A DNA stretch of 64,000 nucleotides, taken from contig JAHLYW010000046.1 in assembly GCA_025128135.1 (NCBI GenBank), positions 186,001-250,000 on the forward strand, in the 5' to 3' direction. Position 1 is the first letter of the stretch. Every line of letters begins with the position of its first letter. Of this stretch, positions 1-12,000 are shown in pieces. The notes beneath the pieces are model-generated. The model made no database searches and was not told where the DNA came from. It saw only the letters and a program-made list of their open reading frames with translations. The stretch is from Synechococcus sp. CS-1325 (GTDB lineage Bacteria; Cyanobacteriota; Cyanobacteriia; PCC-6307; Cyanobiaceae). A program made the position numbers and the translations under genes.

Positions 1-326
1 GCGACCTGAAGATGGCGCAGCAGCAGGTCCGGCTCGATCCCCGCATCCAGCAGCAGACCCACCCGTTGGCGACGCACCGGAGCCAGGGCCAGTTCGCCCC
101 GGGCGAAGCGGTTGAGCGCCCAGCCTTCGACGTAGTGAAAGCGAGAGTCGCTCCAGTAGAGGGCGGCTCCGTTCAGCACGTTGGGATGGCTGATCAGGCA
201 ACCACTGGCAGCCGCCAGCAACCGGGCCGCCGGCAGCCCATCTCCGGCAAATCCACCGATGCGGCAACCGATCCCGGTCGGGATCACCAGCAGGGTGGGG
301 AGTGGCGCCGCGGAAGCTAGGAACAC
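1..326 (-). CDS. DUF3326 family protein, 3' end cut by window edge
   Basis: The reverse strand reads through the left edge without a stop, so only the N-terminal ~108 residues are present. The segment VIPTGIGCRIGG near the start, followed by SGCLISHPNVLNGAALYW and VEGWALNRFARG, matches the N-terminus of the cyanobacterial DUF3326 family as I remember it; no function is established for that family. I placed the start at a GTG (326..324) shortly before the conserved block. It overlaps the stop of the upstream small gene by about 10 nt, so the two are probably co-transcribed. Family assignment is fairly firm; the start is uncertain. Confidence 0.7.
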   Translation of the reverse strand, partial: MFLASAAPLPTLLVIPTGIGCRIGGFAGDGLPAARLLAAASGCLISHPNVLNGAALYWSDSRFHYVEGWALNRFARGELALAPVRRQRVGLLLDAGIEPDLLLRHLQV

Positions 327-520
327 AGCATGATCGCCTCGAGCCGGAGTCGCCGGCGGCCTGACTGGTGGCCGGAGCCAGCCCCTGCCGCCCCCTGCGG
401 CTCAACGGCGGTGACGGACCAGCGCAGCGGTTCACCGTGGTGGGCCAGGGCAGCGAGAAGCTGGGGAAGCAGCGGACCCGGAGCGGCCTCCAGCCAGATC
501 TCCAACGCTTCGAGCCTCAT
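317..520 (-). CDS. small conserved hypothetical protein
   Basis: A short reverse-strand gene between a ferredoxin and the DUF3326 gene. From the ATG at 520 it encodes 67 residues: MRLEALEIWLEA, a Leu/Ala-rich helix, a LRWSVTAVE strand, and RRLRLEAIML near the end. The alternating helix-strand pattern suggests a compact single-domain protein. The frame stays open upstream to another ATG at 604, giving 95 residues, but that would overlap the ferredoxin 3' end by 41 nt and its N-terminus is Ser-rich, so I prefer the shorter form. Function is unknown. Its place in a tight row downstream of ferredoxin suggests a shared transcript. Confidence 0.5.
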   Translation of the reverse strand: MRLEALEIWLEAAPGPLLPQLLAALAHHGEPLRWSVTAVEPQGAAGAGSGHQSGRRRLRLEAIMLCS

Positions 521-563
521 CGACAACGCGGAGTGACGGGCCGCCGGCTTCCAGAAACCCTGC

Positions 564-887
564 TCACGACTGGAACTGGCCGAACTGCCGTTGATAGAGG
601 GCATCCTCCTGACCCGCCAGCAGGTTCAGATCGCTGCGGGGATAGGACACGCACAGAAGGGCGAAACCTTCGCTCTGGAGCTCCGCCTTCACCCCCATCG
701 CCTCTGACTGATCCACCGAGCCCGCTCGAATCCTGGCCGCGCAAGTGGTGCAGACGCCCGCACAGCAGGAACTGGGCAAGGGGACGCCCGCCAGCTCGGC
801 CGCCGCCAGCACGGTCTGATCATCACGGCAGGGGAAGGTGTGCAGGGTGCCGCCCAGCTCGGCGACGACAGTGAAGCTTTCAGGCAT
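564..887 (-). CDS. 2Fe-2S ferredoxin
   Basis: A 107-residue plant-type 2Fe-2S ferredoxin, a small soluble electron carrier. The cluster ligands are visible as C41 (or C42), C46 and C49 in SSCCAGVCTTC, with the fourth Cys at position 79 in ALLCVSYP, which is the classical C-x4-C-x2-C-x29-C spacing. The ATG at 887 is chosen because the ferredoxin fold begins at [10 protein letters not shown]. It overlaps the stop codon of the upstream oxygenase by 8 nt, indicating translational coupling. An obvious possibility is that this ferredoxin reduces the iron of the neighbouring 2OG oxygenase or serves another redox enzyme; this is inference. The extended acidic C-terminus is of the type seen in isoforms other than PetF1. 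Confidence 0.9.
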   Translation of the reverse strand: MPESFTVVAELGGTLHTFPCRDDQTVLAAAELAGVPLPSSCCAGVCTTCAARIRAGSVDQSEAMGVKAELQSEGFALLCVSYPRSDLNLLAGQEDALYQRQFGQFQS

Positions 888-1623
888 GGCGGGCAGATGA
901 GAGGGGGGTCCAGTGTTCGGGGTGGGGGGCCAGGTACTCGGAAGCAGGATTCGCTCGATCCGGTCGGGCACGGGCGCAGAGGAACAGATCGAAACTGATC
1001 GACAGGCGCACGTTCTCGCCATCCTGATTGACGGTGACGGCATGGTCGGTGCTGGCCGGGAACAGAACCAGCAGCCCAGCTTCAGGGGCCACATCCAGCC
1101 AGGGGGCATTGAGGGGATGCTCCACGGCGATCGGGCCGCCATGGCCGACACCGAGACCAGGCACCAGCTCATTCACCTGCCGGGGCGCGAACAGCCGCAA
1201 CGCACCACCGAGCCCACTGCCATCGCCATTGAGATAGAACACCGCACTGAGATGGGCATTGGGGTGGTGGTGCCGCCCCACCTCCAGACCCTGCTCGCTC
1301 ACCACTGGCCAGGCCCGCTGGATGAACAGATCCACCTGGTTCAGCTCAAAGCCGAGAGCTTCGAGGTAATGCCAGGCCTCCGCCTCCACCCGGTGGCGCA
1401 GCCAATCAAACTCCGGCAGCAGATGGACCTGCCAGACCCCGTTGAGATCACCGGTCCAGGCACAACCGGGATCGGGATTGCTGCGGGCCGAACCACGCAG
1501 CTTCAGCACCGCCTGCATCATCACGGCGGTGACAAGCGGATCTGGTCCCAGCCGGACACGACCGAGCGCCAGAGGGAACAGGGGCTGGATCTGAAGTGTC
1601 AGCTCAACCCATCGCCGAACCAC
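880..1623 (-). CDS. putative 2OG-Fe(II) oxygenase (TIGR02466-like)
   Basis: A protein of about 247 residues resembling the TIGR02466/PF13759 putative 2-oxoglutarate Fe(II) dioxygenases. The N-terminal [12 protein letters not shown] matches the usual 'IxPLFPTPI' opening. The double-stranded helix core shows a His-rich stretch [17 protein letters not shown], then GGALRLFAP, then a second-half STDHAVTVN with a following R in [11 protein letters not shown], consistent with the H...H...R layout of iron and 2OG binding. Substrate is unknown. The start is uncertain: the GTG at 1623 gives the family-like N-terminus and overlaps the gamma subunit gene by 20 nt; an ATG at 1680 lies further inside it. 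The next gene, a ferredoxin, overlaps its end. Confidence 0.7.
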   Translation of the reverse strand: MVRRWVELTLQIQPLFPLALGRVRLGPDPLVTAVMMQAVLKLRGSARSNPDPGCAWTGDLNGVWQVHLLPEFDWLRHRVEAEAWHYLEALGFELNQVDLFIQRAWPVVSEQGLEVGRHHHPNAHLSAVFYLNGDGSGLGGALRLFAPRQVNELVPGLGVGHGGPIAVEHPLNAPWLDVAPEAGLLVLFPASTDHAVTVNQDGENVRLSISFDLFLCARARPDRANPASEYLAPHPEHWTPLSSARHA

Positions 1624-2557
1624 CCACCACTTCCAGGATCTCCTGGGTGATGGCCGCCTGCCGAGCCTTGTTGTAATCAAGGGTGAGGGTCTTGGCGAGC
1701 TCCTTGGCGTTGTCGCTGGCGTTGTTCATCGCCGTCATCCGACTGGCCAGCTCGCTGGCCGCGGCCTCCTGGAGAGAACGGAGCAACTGGTTATCGAGGT
1801 AGAGCGGCAGCAGAGCATTGAGCAATTGATCCGGACTCTGCTCAAACACGAATTCAGGCTGGAGCGGCGGCACTTCGTTGACACCGGACGGGCCCTTCTC
1901 GACAGCAAGCTGGCCTTCACGGGTGGTGAGTCGAAAGATCTCGTCGTCCTGGGCAGCGATCCCCTGGGGATCCAGGGGTAGCAGGGTCTGGGCGACGGGA
2001 GCACTGCTGACCAGATTGACGAATTTGGTGTAGATCATCTCGACGCGGTCGGTGCTGCCTGAAAGGAATTCAGCCAGAATCTCATCACCGATCCGGCCAG
2101 CATCCTCGGCGGTTGGAACCTGCTCCAGCCCCGTGAAGGTAGCGAGGATGGGATAAGAACGGTTCTTGAAATAGGTGGTGGCCTTGCGACCGATCAGCAC
2201 CATCTCAACGGTGAAGCCCTTGCCGGTGAGCTCAGCGAAACGCTGCTCGCTGCGCTTGATGATGCTGGCGTTGTAACCGCCACAGAGGCCGCGATCGGCG
2301 CTCACCACAACGAGGGTGATGTGGCGCAGGGGACGCTCCTGCTCAAGCAGGGGCGTGCCGCTCACATCTTCGAAGCGGAGCCGCGACTGGAGGTTCTCCA
2401 GCATGCGGGCGAGGCGATCGGCGAAGGGCCGTGAGCGGAGCACCTGCTCCTGGGCCCGCCTGACCTTGGCCGCAGCGACGAGGCGCATGGCCTCGGTGAT
2501 CTTGCGGGTGTTCTTGACCGAACTGATCCTGTCGCGGATTTCCTTGAGGTTGGCCAT
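1604..2557 (-). CDS. atpG: ATP synthase subunit gamma
   Basis: Central rotor stalk of the thylakoid F1Fo ATP synthase (called atpC in cyanobacterial nomenclature), 317 residues. The N-terminal coiled-coil helix begins [21 protein letters not shown] and the C-terminal helix ends near [18 protein letters not shown], both hallmark regions. Between them is [11 protein letters not shown] and, around residues 215-245, the extra insertion typical of cyanobacterial and chloroplast gamma. I see no Cys pair there, so the light-dependent disulfide of chloroplast gamma is absent, as is usual in cyanobacteria. It is the last ATP synthase gene of the operon, 12 nt after atpA. Confidence 0.97.
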   Translation of the reverse strand: MANLKEIRDRISSVKNTRKITEAMRLVAAAKVRRAQEQVLRSRPFADRLARMLENLQSRLRFEDVSGTPLLEQERPLRHITLVVVSADRGLCGGYNASIIKRSEQRFAELTGKGFTVEMVLIGRKATTYFKNRSYPILATFTGLEQVPTAEDAGRIGDEILAEFLSGSTDRVEMIYTKFVNLVSSAPVAQTLLPLDPQGIAAQDDEIFRLTTREGQLAVEKGPSGVNEVPPLQPEFVFEQSPDQLLNALLPLYLDNQLLRSLQEAAASELASRMTAMNNASDNAKELAKTLTLDYNKARQAAITQEILEVVGGSAMG

Positions 2558-2569
2558 GGTTCAGGTGCC

Positions 2570-4171
<1,602 letters not shown>

Positions 4172-4720
4172 CTAGCCGGCCTTGGCCAAGGCAAGGCCGA
4201 GCCGCCTGACCTGACCGGCCAGGCTCGCATCGATCACCTGGGAACCCAGGCTGACGACGAAGCCACCGATCAGTGCAGGATCAACGCTGAGATCGAACTC
4301 GACCGATTCAGTGCCGGCCACGGCCTTCACCTTGGCTCTCAGTTTGTCCTGCTGGGCTTCGCTGAGCGGAGTGGCTGAGATGACACTGGCCAGGGAGATC
4401 CCTCTCTGCTCACGAAAGAGCTCGAGAAACCTCACCAGAACAGCATCAAGCAGGGAGATGCGCTGGCGATCTGCCATCAACTGCATGAGGTTGAGCAGGG
4501 AGGGTGTCACCTGATCGTTGAACAGGGCAACCAGAGCTCCCTTCTTGGCGTCCGGTTCGATCACCGGAGACGTCATCGTGTCGCGAAGCTCGGGAGAAGC
4601 CTGCCAGAGCTCCAGAATCTGTTTGGCCTGCTCGGCCACCAGGTCAGCTTCCTGACGTTGATCAGAGACCTGAAGCAGGGCATCGGCGTAGGGAGAGGCG
4701 ATCGAATTGAGCAACGGCAT
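4172..4720 (-). CDS. atpH: ATP synthase subunit delta
   Basis: Delta subunit (atpD in cyanobacterial naming), 182 residues, which joins the peripheral stalk to the top of F1. The N-terminal helical domain begins [19 protein letters not shown], the expected 'YAxAL' start. The C-terminal part carries VEFDLSVDPALIGGFVVSLGSQVIDASL, matching the conserved PxLIGGxxxxxGxxxxDxSL signature. Its ATG overlaps the stop of the b subunit (TGATG), showing translational coupling. Confidence 0.96.
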   Translation of the reverse strand: MPLLNSIASPYADALLQVSDQRQEADLVAEQAKQILELWQASPELRDTMTSPVIEPDAKKGALVALFNDQVTPSLLNLMQLMADRQRISLLDAVLVRFLELFREQRGISLASVISATPLSEAQQDKLRAKVKAVAGTESVEFDLSVDPALIGGFVVSLGSQVIDASLAGQVRRLGLALAKAG

Positions 4721-5265
4721 CAGCCTTTCCCCAGGGTGTTGATGGAGCGATCGATCAGCAGGGACTGACTTTTGGCATCGAGCTTGCCAGGAAGCACATC
4801 GAGAGCCCGCTCGATCGCACGGCGTGCCGCCTCCCGGCGGAGCTGTTCACTGACCCTGGCGGCTTCGGAACCGAGGTCGGCGGCAGCCGACTGCTTGAGC
4901 CTGGCCATCTCCTCGACGGTGCGCTGCTCGCTGTCCAGGCGAATGGCGTCCGCCCTGGCCTTGCCTTCGATCCGGATCTGTTCGGCCTTGGCCTGAGCGG
5001 CCGCCAGGTCCTGCTGGGCGGCGAGCAGGGCGGCATTCGCCTCCTGCAGCCGGCGTTCGACGTCTTCGAGATCGGCGAGGATGGCGCCGCGGCGGCGCTC
5101 CAGGATGGAGCCCATCACCTTGGGAAGAAACCAGACCAGGCCAGCGATGACGATGGCAAGGTTGATGATGTTGGTCTCGAACGGATCGAGGTTGAGACCG
5201 AAACCCCCTTCAACGGCCAGCCAGGTGGGCATCAGACCGGAAAGGGCAAAGGGAATGGCGATCAT
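4720..5265 (-). CDS. atpF: ATP synthase subunit b
   Basis: Peripheral stalk subunit b, 181 residues. A single membrane helix (about residues 30-48, [19 protein letters not shown]) follows a short N-terminal extension with [12 protein letters not shown], the typical cyanobacterial/chloroplast b motif. The rest is a long charged Ala/Glu/Arg-rich coiled coil that dimerises with b'. The start ATG overlaps the b' stop by 4 nt and the stop overlaps the delta start, so b', b and delta are translationally coupled. Confidence 0.95.
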   Translation of the reverse strand: MIAIPFALSGLMPTWLAVEGGFGLNLDPFETNIINLAIVIAGLVWFLPKVMGSILERRRGAILADLEDVERRLQEANAALLAAQQDLAAAQAKAEQIRIEGKARADAIRLDSEQRTVEEMARLKQSAAADLGSEAARVSEQLRREAARRAIERALDVLPGKLDAKSQSLLIDRSINTLGKG

Positions 5266-5732
5266 GTTGCGGCCAGCAGACGTTGAACGATCTGGTCACC
5301 GAGCAACTCTGCATCAGCCTTCAGTTGCCCAAGGGCCTGCTTCCGCTCACGGTCGATTTCACGCCGGGCCACCTCCCGGCTGGCATTGGCCTCAGCCTGA
5401 GCAGAGGCCAGGGCAGCGCGGTAGAGCTTGTCCATCTCCTCCTCAGCATCGACAACCAGAGACTGGGCTTTCTGCCTGGCCTCCTTGAGCTGGTTGGACA
5501 GATCAGCCTCGAGGCGCTGGGCCTGAAGCACCTTCTGCTTGGCATCAGTGCGGGTGGTGGCCAGAAAGCTCTCTCTCGCTTCCACGTTGCGTCCGACAGG
5601 TCGGAAAAACAGGGCGTTGAGAATGAACGTGAGAACCACCACCTGAATCGCCATCAGGGGAAGGGTGGCATCGAGGTCGAAAAGACCTCCTTCCGGGGCT
5701 CCGGCAGCGGCGAACAGAAACCAGCTGGTCAT
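5262..5732 (-). CDS. atpF2: ATP synthase subunit b'
   Basis: The second peripheral stalk subunit (b', atpG in cyanobacterial naming), found in photosynthetic organisms, 156 residues. The N-terminus [20 protein letters not shown] gives the single membrane helix, and the C-terminal two thirds form a charged coiled coil rich in Ala, Gln, Lys and Arg. Its presence next to b predicts a b/b' heterodimer rather than a b homodimer. It overlaps the b start by 4 nt and lies about 90 nt after the c subunit gene. Confidence 0.95.
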   Translation of the reverse strand: MTSWFLFAAAGAPEGGLFDLDATLPLMAIQVVVLTFILNALFFRPVGRNVEARESFLATTRTDAKQKVLQAQRLEADLSNQLKEARQKAQSLVVDAEEEMDKLYRAALASAQAEANASREVARREIDRERKQALGQLKADAELLGDQIVQRLLAAT

Positions 5733-5822
5733 GGGGCAGGAACGCTGGAAAGATCAGGAAGGCTCGCCGTGGACAAATCCCCGGCGGAGTGAACAGGTGA
5801 TGAAGCGGTCAACCGTTCGCCG

Positions 5823-6182
<360 letters not shown>

Positions 6183-6239
6183 TTAGCAGAAGGTGGAGCT
6201 GAGACGCTCCGATCGGCAGGCCCGTCCTGGGGCCCGTCG

Positions 6240-6968
6240 TCAGTGGGCCTCCTCGTGGACGGCCTCGCCGATGTAGTAGGCGGCCAGGGTGGCGAAGATC
6301 AGGGCCTGGATGGCGCTGGTGAAGAGTCCGAGGAACATCACCGGGAGTGGGACGATCAGGGGCACCAGGAAAGCCAGAACAGCCACCACAAGCTCATCGG
6401 CGAGAATGTTGCCGAACAGACGGAAGGAAAGCGACAGGGGTTTGGTGAAATCTTCGACGATCTTGAATGGGAGCATGATCGGCGTCGGCTCCACGTAATA
6501 CTCGAAGTAGCGGAATCCTTTGCGGCTCAACCCGGCGTAGAAGTAGGCCAGCGAAACCAGCAGAGCAAGGGCGATCGTTGTGTTGATGTCGGCGGTGGGG
6601 GCTCCGAGCTCACCACTGGGCAGATGAATCAACTTCCAGGGAACCAGGGCGCCGCCCCAGTTGCTCACGAAGATGAACAGGAAAAGCGTGCCGATGAACG
6701 GCAGCCAGTCGCGATAGGCCTTTTCGCCGATGTACTCGCGGGCGATGTCCCGAAGGTATTCCCACAGGAACTCCAGCAGGTTCTGGGCCCCGCGGGGGTC
6801 CCGCTCCAGCTTGCGGGTGCCGGCCACCACCAGGGCGAGCAGGGCCCCGATCACCAGCCAGGAGCTCAGGAAGACCTGACCATGGATCTTGAGTCCACCG
6901 ATCTGCCAGTAGAGGTGTCGTCCAACCTCGAGCTCGGCAAAGGGGAGGGGGAAAGACAACGGGACCAT
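6240..6968 (-). CDS. atpB: ATP synthase subunit a
   Basis: Stator channel subunit a of Fo (atpI in cyanobacterial naming), 242 residues with about five membrane helices. The essential arginine facing the c ring is R183 in [16 protein letters not shown]. The C-terminal helix [20 protein letters not shown] is the expected partner helix. The next gene downstream is the c subunit, with a 168-nt gap. Confidence 0.96.
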   Translation of the reverse strand: MVPLSFPLPFAELEVGRHLYWQIGGLKIHGQVFLSSWLVIGALLALVVAGTRKLERDPRGAQNLLEFLWEYLRDIAREYIGEKAYRDWLPFIGTLFLFIFVSNWGGALVPWKLIHLPSGELGAPTADINTTIALALLVSLAYFYAGLSRKGFRYFEYYVEPTPIMLPFKIVEDFTKPLSLSFRLFGNILADELVVAVLAFLVPLIVPLPVMFLGLFTSAIQALIFATLAAYYIGEAVHEEAH

Positions 6969-7031
6969 CGAGAGAAAGGGAGGTGCCGCGGATGCGACGG
7001 ATCGTGGGGGAGGCGAAGCAACCGTGGGGAG

Positions 7032-7604
7032 CTAGGCCGGCAGGAAGGCCTGGATCAGGATCGCCGGCTTGTAAAGCAGAAATCCCACAAGAGCGGGAAT
7101 CACTTCGGCGCCAGGAACGCGGATGGCGGCGAGAACGAGAACAACCGGAACCAGCAGCTGGGACTTGCCCACGGAACGGGAATCGGAGCCGAGCCGGGCC
7201 ACACTCCGCGCCAGCATTCTCAGGTAGAGAAGACCGGCCAGGGACCCCACCAGCAGACTGATCGCCTGGGCGAAACCGAACAGAACGGCCGTCAGGGGCA
7301 CGGCCACTCCGCTCAGAGCCAGGGTGGCCAGCAACAGGCGGTTCTGGAGGCGGACGTAGTCATCGAGGCCACCGGAAGATCGGGCCTGCTCGGGTTGGCT
7401 CAGACCAGGGCTGGCCGAGCCTGCAGCTGTGGGAGCGGCTTCAAGCACCAGAACAGAGCTTTTTTCCGCCGATGCGGAGGGCTCACCGAGCAGATCGGCG
7501 GGTTGCTCCAGCAGTTCTGGAAAACCTTGGATTCCGACCGGTGAATCTCCTGGAACAGATGAACTGCCGGAGGGTCTGATACTTGCCGAAGAAGCAGCCT
7601 GCAA
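7032..7604 (-). CDS. atp1: ATP synthase assembly-associated protein Atp1 (AtpI/Atp1 family)
   Basis: First gene of the ATP synthase operon. The C-terminal ~110 residues contain about four hydrophobic helices (for example LLLATLALSGVAVPLTAVLF and LLVPVVLVLAAIRVP), as in the small Atp1/AtpI membrane protein family thought to assist c-ring or Fo assembly. The first ~85 residues (Ser/Pro/Ala/Glu-rich) look disordered and are longer than usual. Translation may start further inside than the codon at 7604. Function is by family and position; the N-terminal boundary is uncertain. Confidence 0.8.
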   Translation of the reverse strand: MQAASSASIRPSGSSSVPGDSPVGIQGFPELLEQPADLLGEPSASAEKSSVLVLEAAPTAAGSASPGLSQPEQARSSGGLDDYVRLQNRLLLATLALSGVAVPLTAVLFGFAQAISLLVGSLAGLLYLRMLARSVARLGSDSRSVGKSQLLVPVVLVLAAIRVPGAEVIPALVGFLLYKPAILIQAFLPA

Positions 7605-7664
7605 ACGCCTAAAAGCTCGGCGAAAGGCGAGCGGAATTTATCACGCAGCCCCAGCAGGCTGCTT

Positions 7665-8867
7665 TCAGGCAGGCGGCGCCAGCAACAGCAGCCGTTGAAT
7701 CCAGCACTGCCGGGCCACCCGCGCCAGTCGGGGCCGATCCCAGCCCAGGTTCAGATCAGCCAGCGGTGTGGTGGCACCCGCCAGCTCCAGGGCCTTGAGA
7801 AAGTCCAGCTGATCCGGCTCCAGATCAAGCGGGAGCAGATCGGGATCCAGCAGGGATGCTCCGGGCCAACCCCAGAGGCAGGGATTGCGCTGACCCGTGG
7901 CGGCGATCAACTCCTCGTCCTGGCTCCAGAGGGTCTGCAGCAGCGGGCCCTTGCTGAGGAAGAACTCGAAATGACTGATCTCCGGATCGAGGCTCTCCAC
8001 CAGGCTCCATTGCTGCCGCAGCGGCAGACCCTGGGCCCGGGCCAGCAGATCCCCTTTCAACAGCCGCGCCGGATCCCACTGCCGGGGATTCGAAAAGCAG
8101 ACGAACTCCAGGTCGGCGCTGGCCACGAAGCGGAACAGCCTCTCGAGGTTGTAGGTCGTCTCCTGGGGATGCAGATACATGTCGGCGAAATTGGCATCCG
8201 CTGCCGTGTCGAGGGCCCAGCGTTGCTCGTGATGGAGACGCAGCCGATGGGTGGCCGGGAGATCCGCCAATAACATCCGGCCCAGCCGCAGACCCTCCTG
8301 ATCGGCTCCGACCCCCAGAGCCTCAAGGGCACGCTGAATGCGGTGGATCTCCCAGCGCCCCCCATCGGCATAAAGGAAAAGATGCAGCAGCCCGCCGGGG
8401 GCCAGCAGATCAGCCAGGGCGGCAAGCCCGGCTTCGGGTTCGCGCAGGTGATGCAGCACTCCGACCGAATTGATGTAATCGAACGGTGCTTCACCCTCCA
8501 GATCCAGCAAGCTGCGCTGTTCGATCCTCAGGCCGCCGCTCAGGGCAGCCCCCCCGGAGCGGCGCAGGCGCTCACGCGCCACATCCAGGGCGCCGGCGCT
8601 GATGTCCACGGCGAGAAGCTCGGAGCCGGGATTGAGATGGGCGAGATAGTCGGTGCTCACCCCGGTGCCGCAGCCCGCATCGAGGATGCGTGGCAATCTG
8701 CCCTTGCCGGGCAGCCGACCTGTGCAGGCACTGAACGCGGCGGCATGGCACCAGCGCCAGTTGTATCCGGGCGGCGGACCATCCTGAAGCGGATCCCCGG
8801 GGTAGGGGAAACGGTCGTAGAAGGCACTCACCACGGGGGTGGCGGCATCGGCGGGAGCCTGGGGCAT
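7665..8867 (-). CDS. class I SAM-dependent methyltransferase
   Basis: A 400-residue protein with a Rossmann methyltransferase domain in its N-terminal ~200 residues: motif I ILDAGCGTGVSTDYLA, an acidic ELLAVDIS after the second strand, and FDYINSVGVLHHLREPEAGL as motif IV/post-motif. The opening VVSAFYDRFPYPG is reminiscent of cyanobacterial methyltransferases that act on unknown small molecules or proteins. The C-terminal ~180 residues have no motif I recognise but contain Trp/Pro-rich segments (LWGWPGASL). Substrate unknown. Divergent from apcE, so the 168-nt gap (8868-9035) must hold promoters for both. Confidence 0.8.
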   Translation of the reverse strand: MPQAPADAATPVVSAFYDRFPYPGDPLQDGPPPGYNWRWCHAAAFSACTGRLPGKGRLPRILDAGCGTGVSTDYLAHLNPGSELLAVDISAGALDVARERLRRSGGAALSGGLRIEQRSLLDLEGEAPFDYINSVGVLHHLREPEAGLAALADLLAPGGLLHLFLYADGGRWEIHRIQRALEALGVGADQEGLRLGRMLLADLPATHRLRLHHEQRWALDTAADANFADMYLHPQETTYNLERLFRFVASADLEFVCFSNPRQWDPARLLKGDLLARAQGLPLRQQWSLVESLDPEISHFEFFLSKGPLLQTLWSQDEELIAATGQRNPCLWGWPGASLLDPDLLPLDLEPDQLDFLKALELAGATTPLADLNLGWDRPRLARVARQCWIQRLLLLAPPA

Positions 8868-9035
8868 GGCTGAAGGTCGTCCGGCTGTCTGGCGAGCCTT
8901 TCATGCTCCCCCACCCAGCTCGAGGAGCAGTCAGCACCGCCTGGCGGAAACGCCCTGCTGCAAACATTTGTTCATGGCCTTCGGGGCGGGCCGAAGCTGA
9001 GCCGTAACGTGATTCGGCCCGGTACACGCCCCTCC

Positions 9036-12000
9036 ATGTCCGTGACCGCCAGCAGCGGCAGCAGCAGGGTTTCCCCTCAGCGCTACGACACCCTGCCGCT
9101 CTCCAGCGTCCGTCAGGCGGAGCAACAGGATCGTTTCCCCGAAAAGGGAGAGCTCGACACCCTGATCACTTTTTTCAACAGCGGCGTGATCCGCCTTGAG
9201 GCGGCCCGTCGCCTGTCGGCCAATGCCGATGTGATCGTGGCCAAGGCCGCCAACCGGATCTTCGCCGGCGGCACCCCGCTCTCCTATCTCGATGCTCCGC
9301 TCACTCCTGCCCTGATCAGCAGCGGTGCCACGGCACCCCTGGCAGCCGACCAGATCGCAGCGGCCTCCTCCGTCCGCACCTTCGCCCAGGGCATCGGCGG
9401 CGGCGGATTGCTCGGCCGGATCCTGGAAGGTGTCCAGGCTGACGCCGACGTGCGGGTGGTTCTGCCCAGCGGCTTCAGCCCGATCAGCGTGGCCCGTTAT
9501 GGCAACGAGCGCATGCGCAAATCGCTGCGCGACATGGGCTGGTTTCTGCGCTACGTGGGCTATGCCGTGGTCGCCGGCGACCCCAGCATCCTGGCGGTGA
9601 ACACCCGTGGACTTCGGGATGTGCTGGAGAAGGGCTGTTCCCTTGCCGCAACCAATGTGGCGATCCAGGAGATGCGGGCCGCCGCAGCGAACCTCTTTCG
9701 CCAGGAGCCCGAAGCCCGCGAGCTGGTGATCGCCTGCTTCAACGTGCTGCTCAAGGAGCTGGAGGTGCCCACCCCCTCCACCAGGCAACGGCTGGGCAGC
9801 CCGGAGAACCAGGGCCTGCAGTTGCCGGCCACCTATGCCCTGGCGGCCGAAACTCCCCAGCGCTTCGTGATGAAGCAGGGCCTCTCCGGCCGGGAGAAGG
9901 CCGAGGTGATCCGGGCGGCCTATCGCCAGGTGTTCGAACGGGACATCGTCAAGGGTTATTCCCAGGTGATCAGCCCGGTGGAGGCCACCCAGACGGCCCA
10001 GGGGCAACTGCCGATGCGGGAATTCATCCGCAGCCTGGGCCGCAGCAAGGAGTATCGCCAGCAGTTCTACGGACGGTTCTCAAACAGCCGGGTCGTTGAG
10101 CTCGCCTTCCGCCATTTTCTCGGGCGTGGTGTGAGCTCCATCGAGGAATTCCGCCGCTATTTCGCGATCGTCAGCGACCAGGGCCTGGCCGGTCTGGTCG
10201 ATTCCCTGATCAACACCCTGGAGTACGGCCAGGTGTTCGGGGAAGAAACCGTTCCCTACCTCCGCGACCTCGGCGAAGAAGCCCAGGAGAGCGCCGGCTG
10301 GGGATCGAACCGCAAGCTGTTCCGGTTCAGTGCTCCCTTCGAAGGAGCCCCCCAGTACATCACCCTCTACGCCTCCTACCGGCAGGCCCTGCCCGATCAA
10401 CACGTCTATGGCGGGGGCAATGATCCGCTCGGTCTCAACTTCGGTGCGATCTTCCCCTCCGGCACCGCTTCGGTGGCCACGCGGCCGGCGCCTTTCGGCT
10501 ACGACACGCGCCGGATCCTGGTGGGCAACGGCATGGCCCAGCCCGGCCAGATGGACAGCCCGCAGTTCCGGGCCTCCGCGCCAAGACGGGTGGGCCCCAG
10601 GGTGGTCCGCCTCCAGCAGATCGCCACAGGCGGTGGCTCCGTGCCCCGCCGCGGTGGCCAGCCGAGCGTCCGCAACACCGAGGCCAGCACCCAGGGGGTG
10701 ATCCGGGCCGTGTATGTCCAGATTCTCGGCACCACCGGCTATGCCGGCGAACAGCTCACCGTCGAGGAGATCAAGCTCGAAAACGGCGACATCAGCCTCA
10801 AGGAGTTCATTCGCCAGGTGGCCCGCTCCAACGCGTTCCGCAAGCGCTTCTGGTCTGGCCTCTACATCACCAAGGCCATCGAAGTGATGCATCGGCGCCT
10901 GATCGGCCGGCCCACCTTCGGGCGCTGGGAGATCAACAGCTACTTCGACACCGCGGCCCGCCAGGGTTTCTACGGCGTCATCGACGCCATGCTCGAGACC
11001 CGCGAGTACAACGACGCCTTCGGCCAGGACACCGTCCCCTATGAACGGTTCGTCACCCCGGCCGACCTGAACGCCCGTCGGATTCCCGCCCTGCGCCAGC
11101 CGCTCCAGACCGCTGGAGTGGCCGATCTGACCCCGGTGCGTCGCCCCCAGGTCGCCCCATCAACCCAGTTCACAGGCAGCGGAGATCTCACCGTCCGCAA
11201 CCTGCCGGATCGGCGGCGTGAGCGCGTGGTGGGCAGCTGGCGGGCCGCGATCAGCGGCGGTGAAGCGGCGTCCGCCAACCTGAGCACCCAGCCTTCCCAG
11301 GGCCTGCGTGAGCCTCCTGCCCCCACCCGCCGCTGGAAGACCCCCCGGGGCGTCAGCGCCTTCACAACCCCAGCCTGGGCCGCTCCAGGCTCCGCCAAGG
11401 CACCTCCCCAGGCCAGCGGCTGGAGCCCCAAGCCCGGTGACTGGACAGCCAAGGCCGCTGGCAGCTTCAGCCGCATGGTCTCCGGTGATGCGATGGCCAA
11501 GGCCCTGGAAGGGGCCAGGCCCCAGGGATTCAGCCGAAGGGCTGGACTCGGGCAGCCGATCAGCTGGTGCCAGGACGCCGATGAAACGGCCCTCCAGGAA
11601 GTGATCGAAGCCAGCTACCGCCAGCTGCTCAATCGCATCCCCTTTGAAGCGGAGCGGCTCCGGGATGCCGAATCCCAGCTGCGCGACGCCCAGCTCTCTG
11701 TTTCGGAATTCGTCGGGCTGATCGCAGCAGGAGATCTGTTTCAGCAACGGCTGCTGAAGATGGCCCCGCTGCGGGCAGCCGCCGCAGCCTTCCTGGCCCT
11801 GCTGGGCCGGGCCGGGCAACCCAAGGAGGTGAGCCATTTCCTGGCCACCAGGGCGAAGCAAGGCCAGCGGGCCGCCCTTGATGACATCCTCAACAGCCTT
11901 GAGTACGCGGAGAGCTTCGGCCGGGACACGGTCCCCTATCTCCGCGGCCTTGACACCGAGAACGGCATCCCGATCACCACTGTCAATCGCACAGCAGCGC

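Noticed and set aside
7639..7663. GCAGCC/GGCTGC hairpin upstream of atp1
   Set aside because: The stem is only 6 bp and lacks a T-run on the relevant strand; it may be chance in GC-rich DNA.
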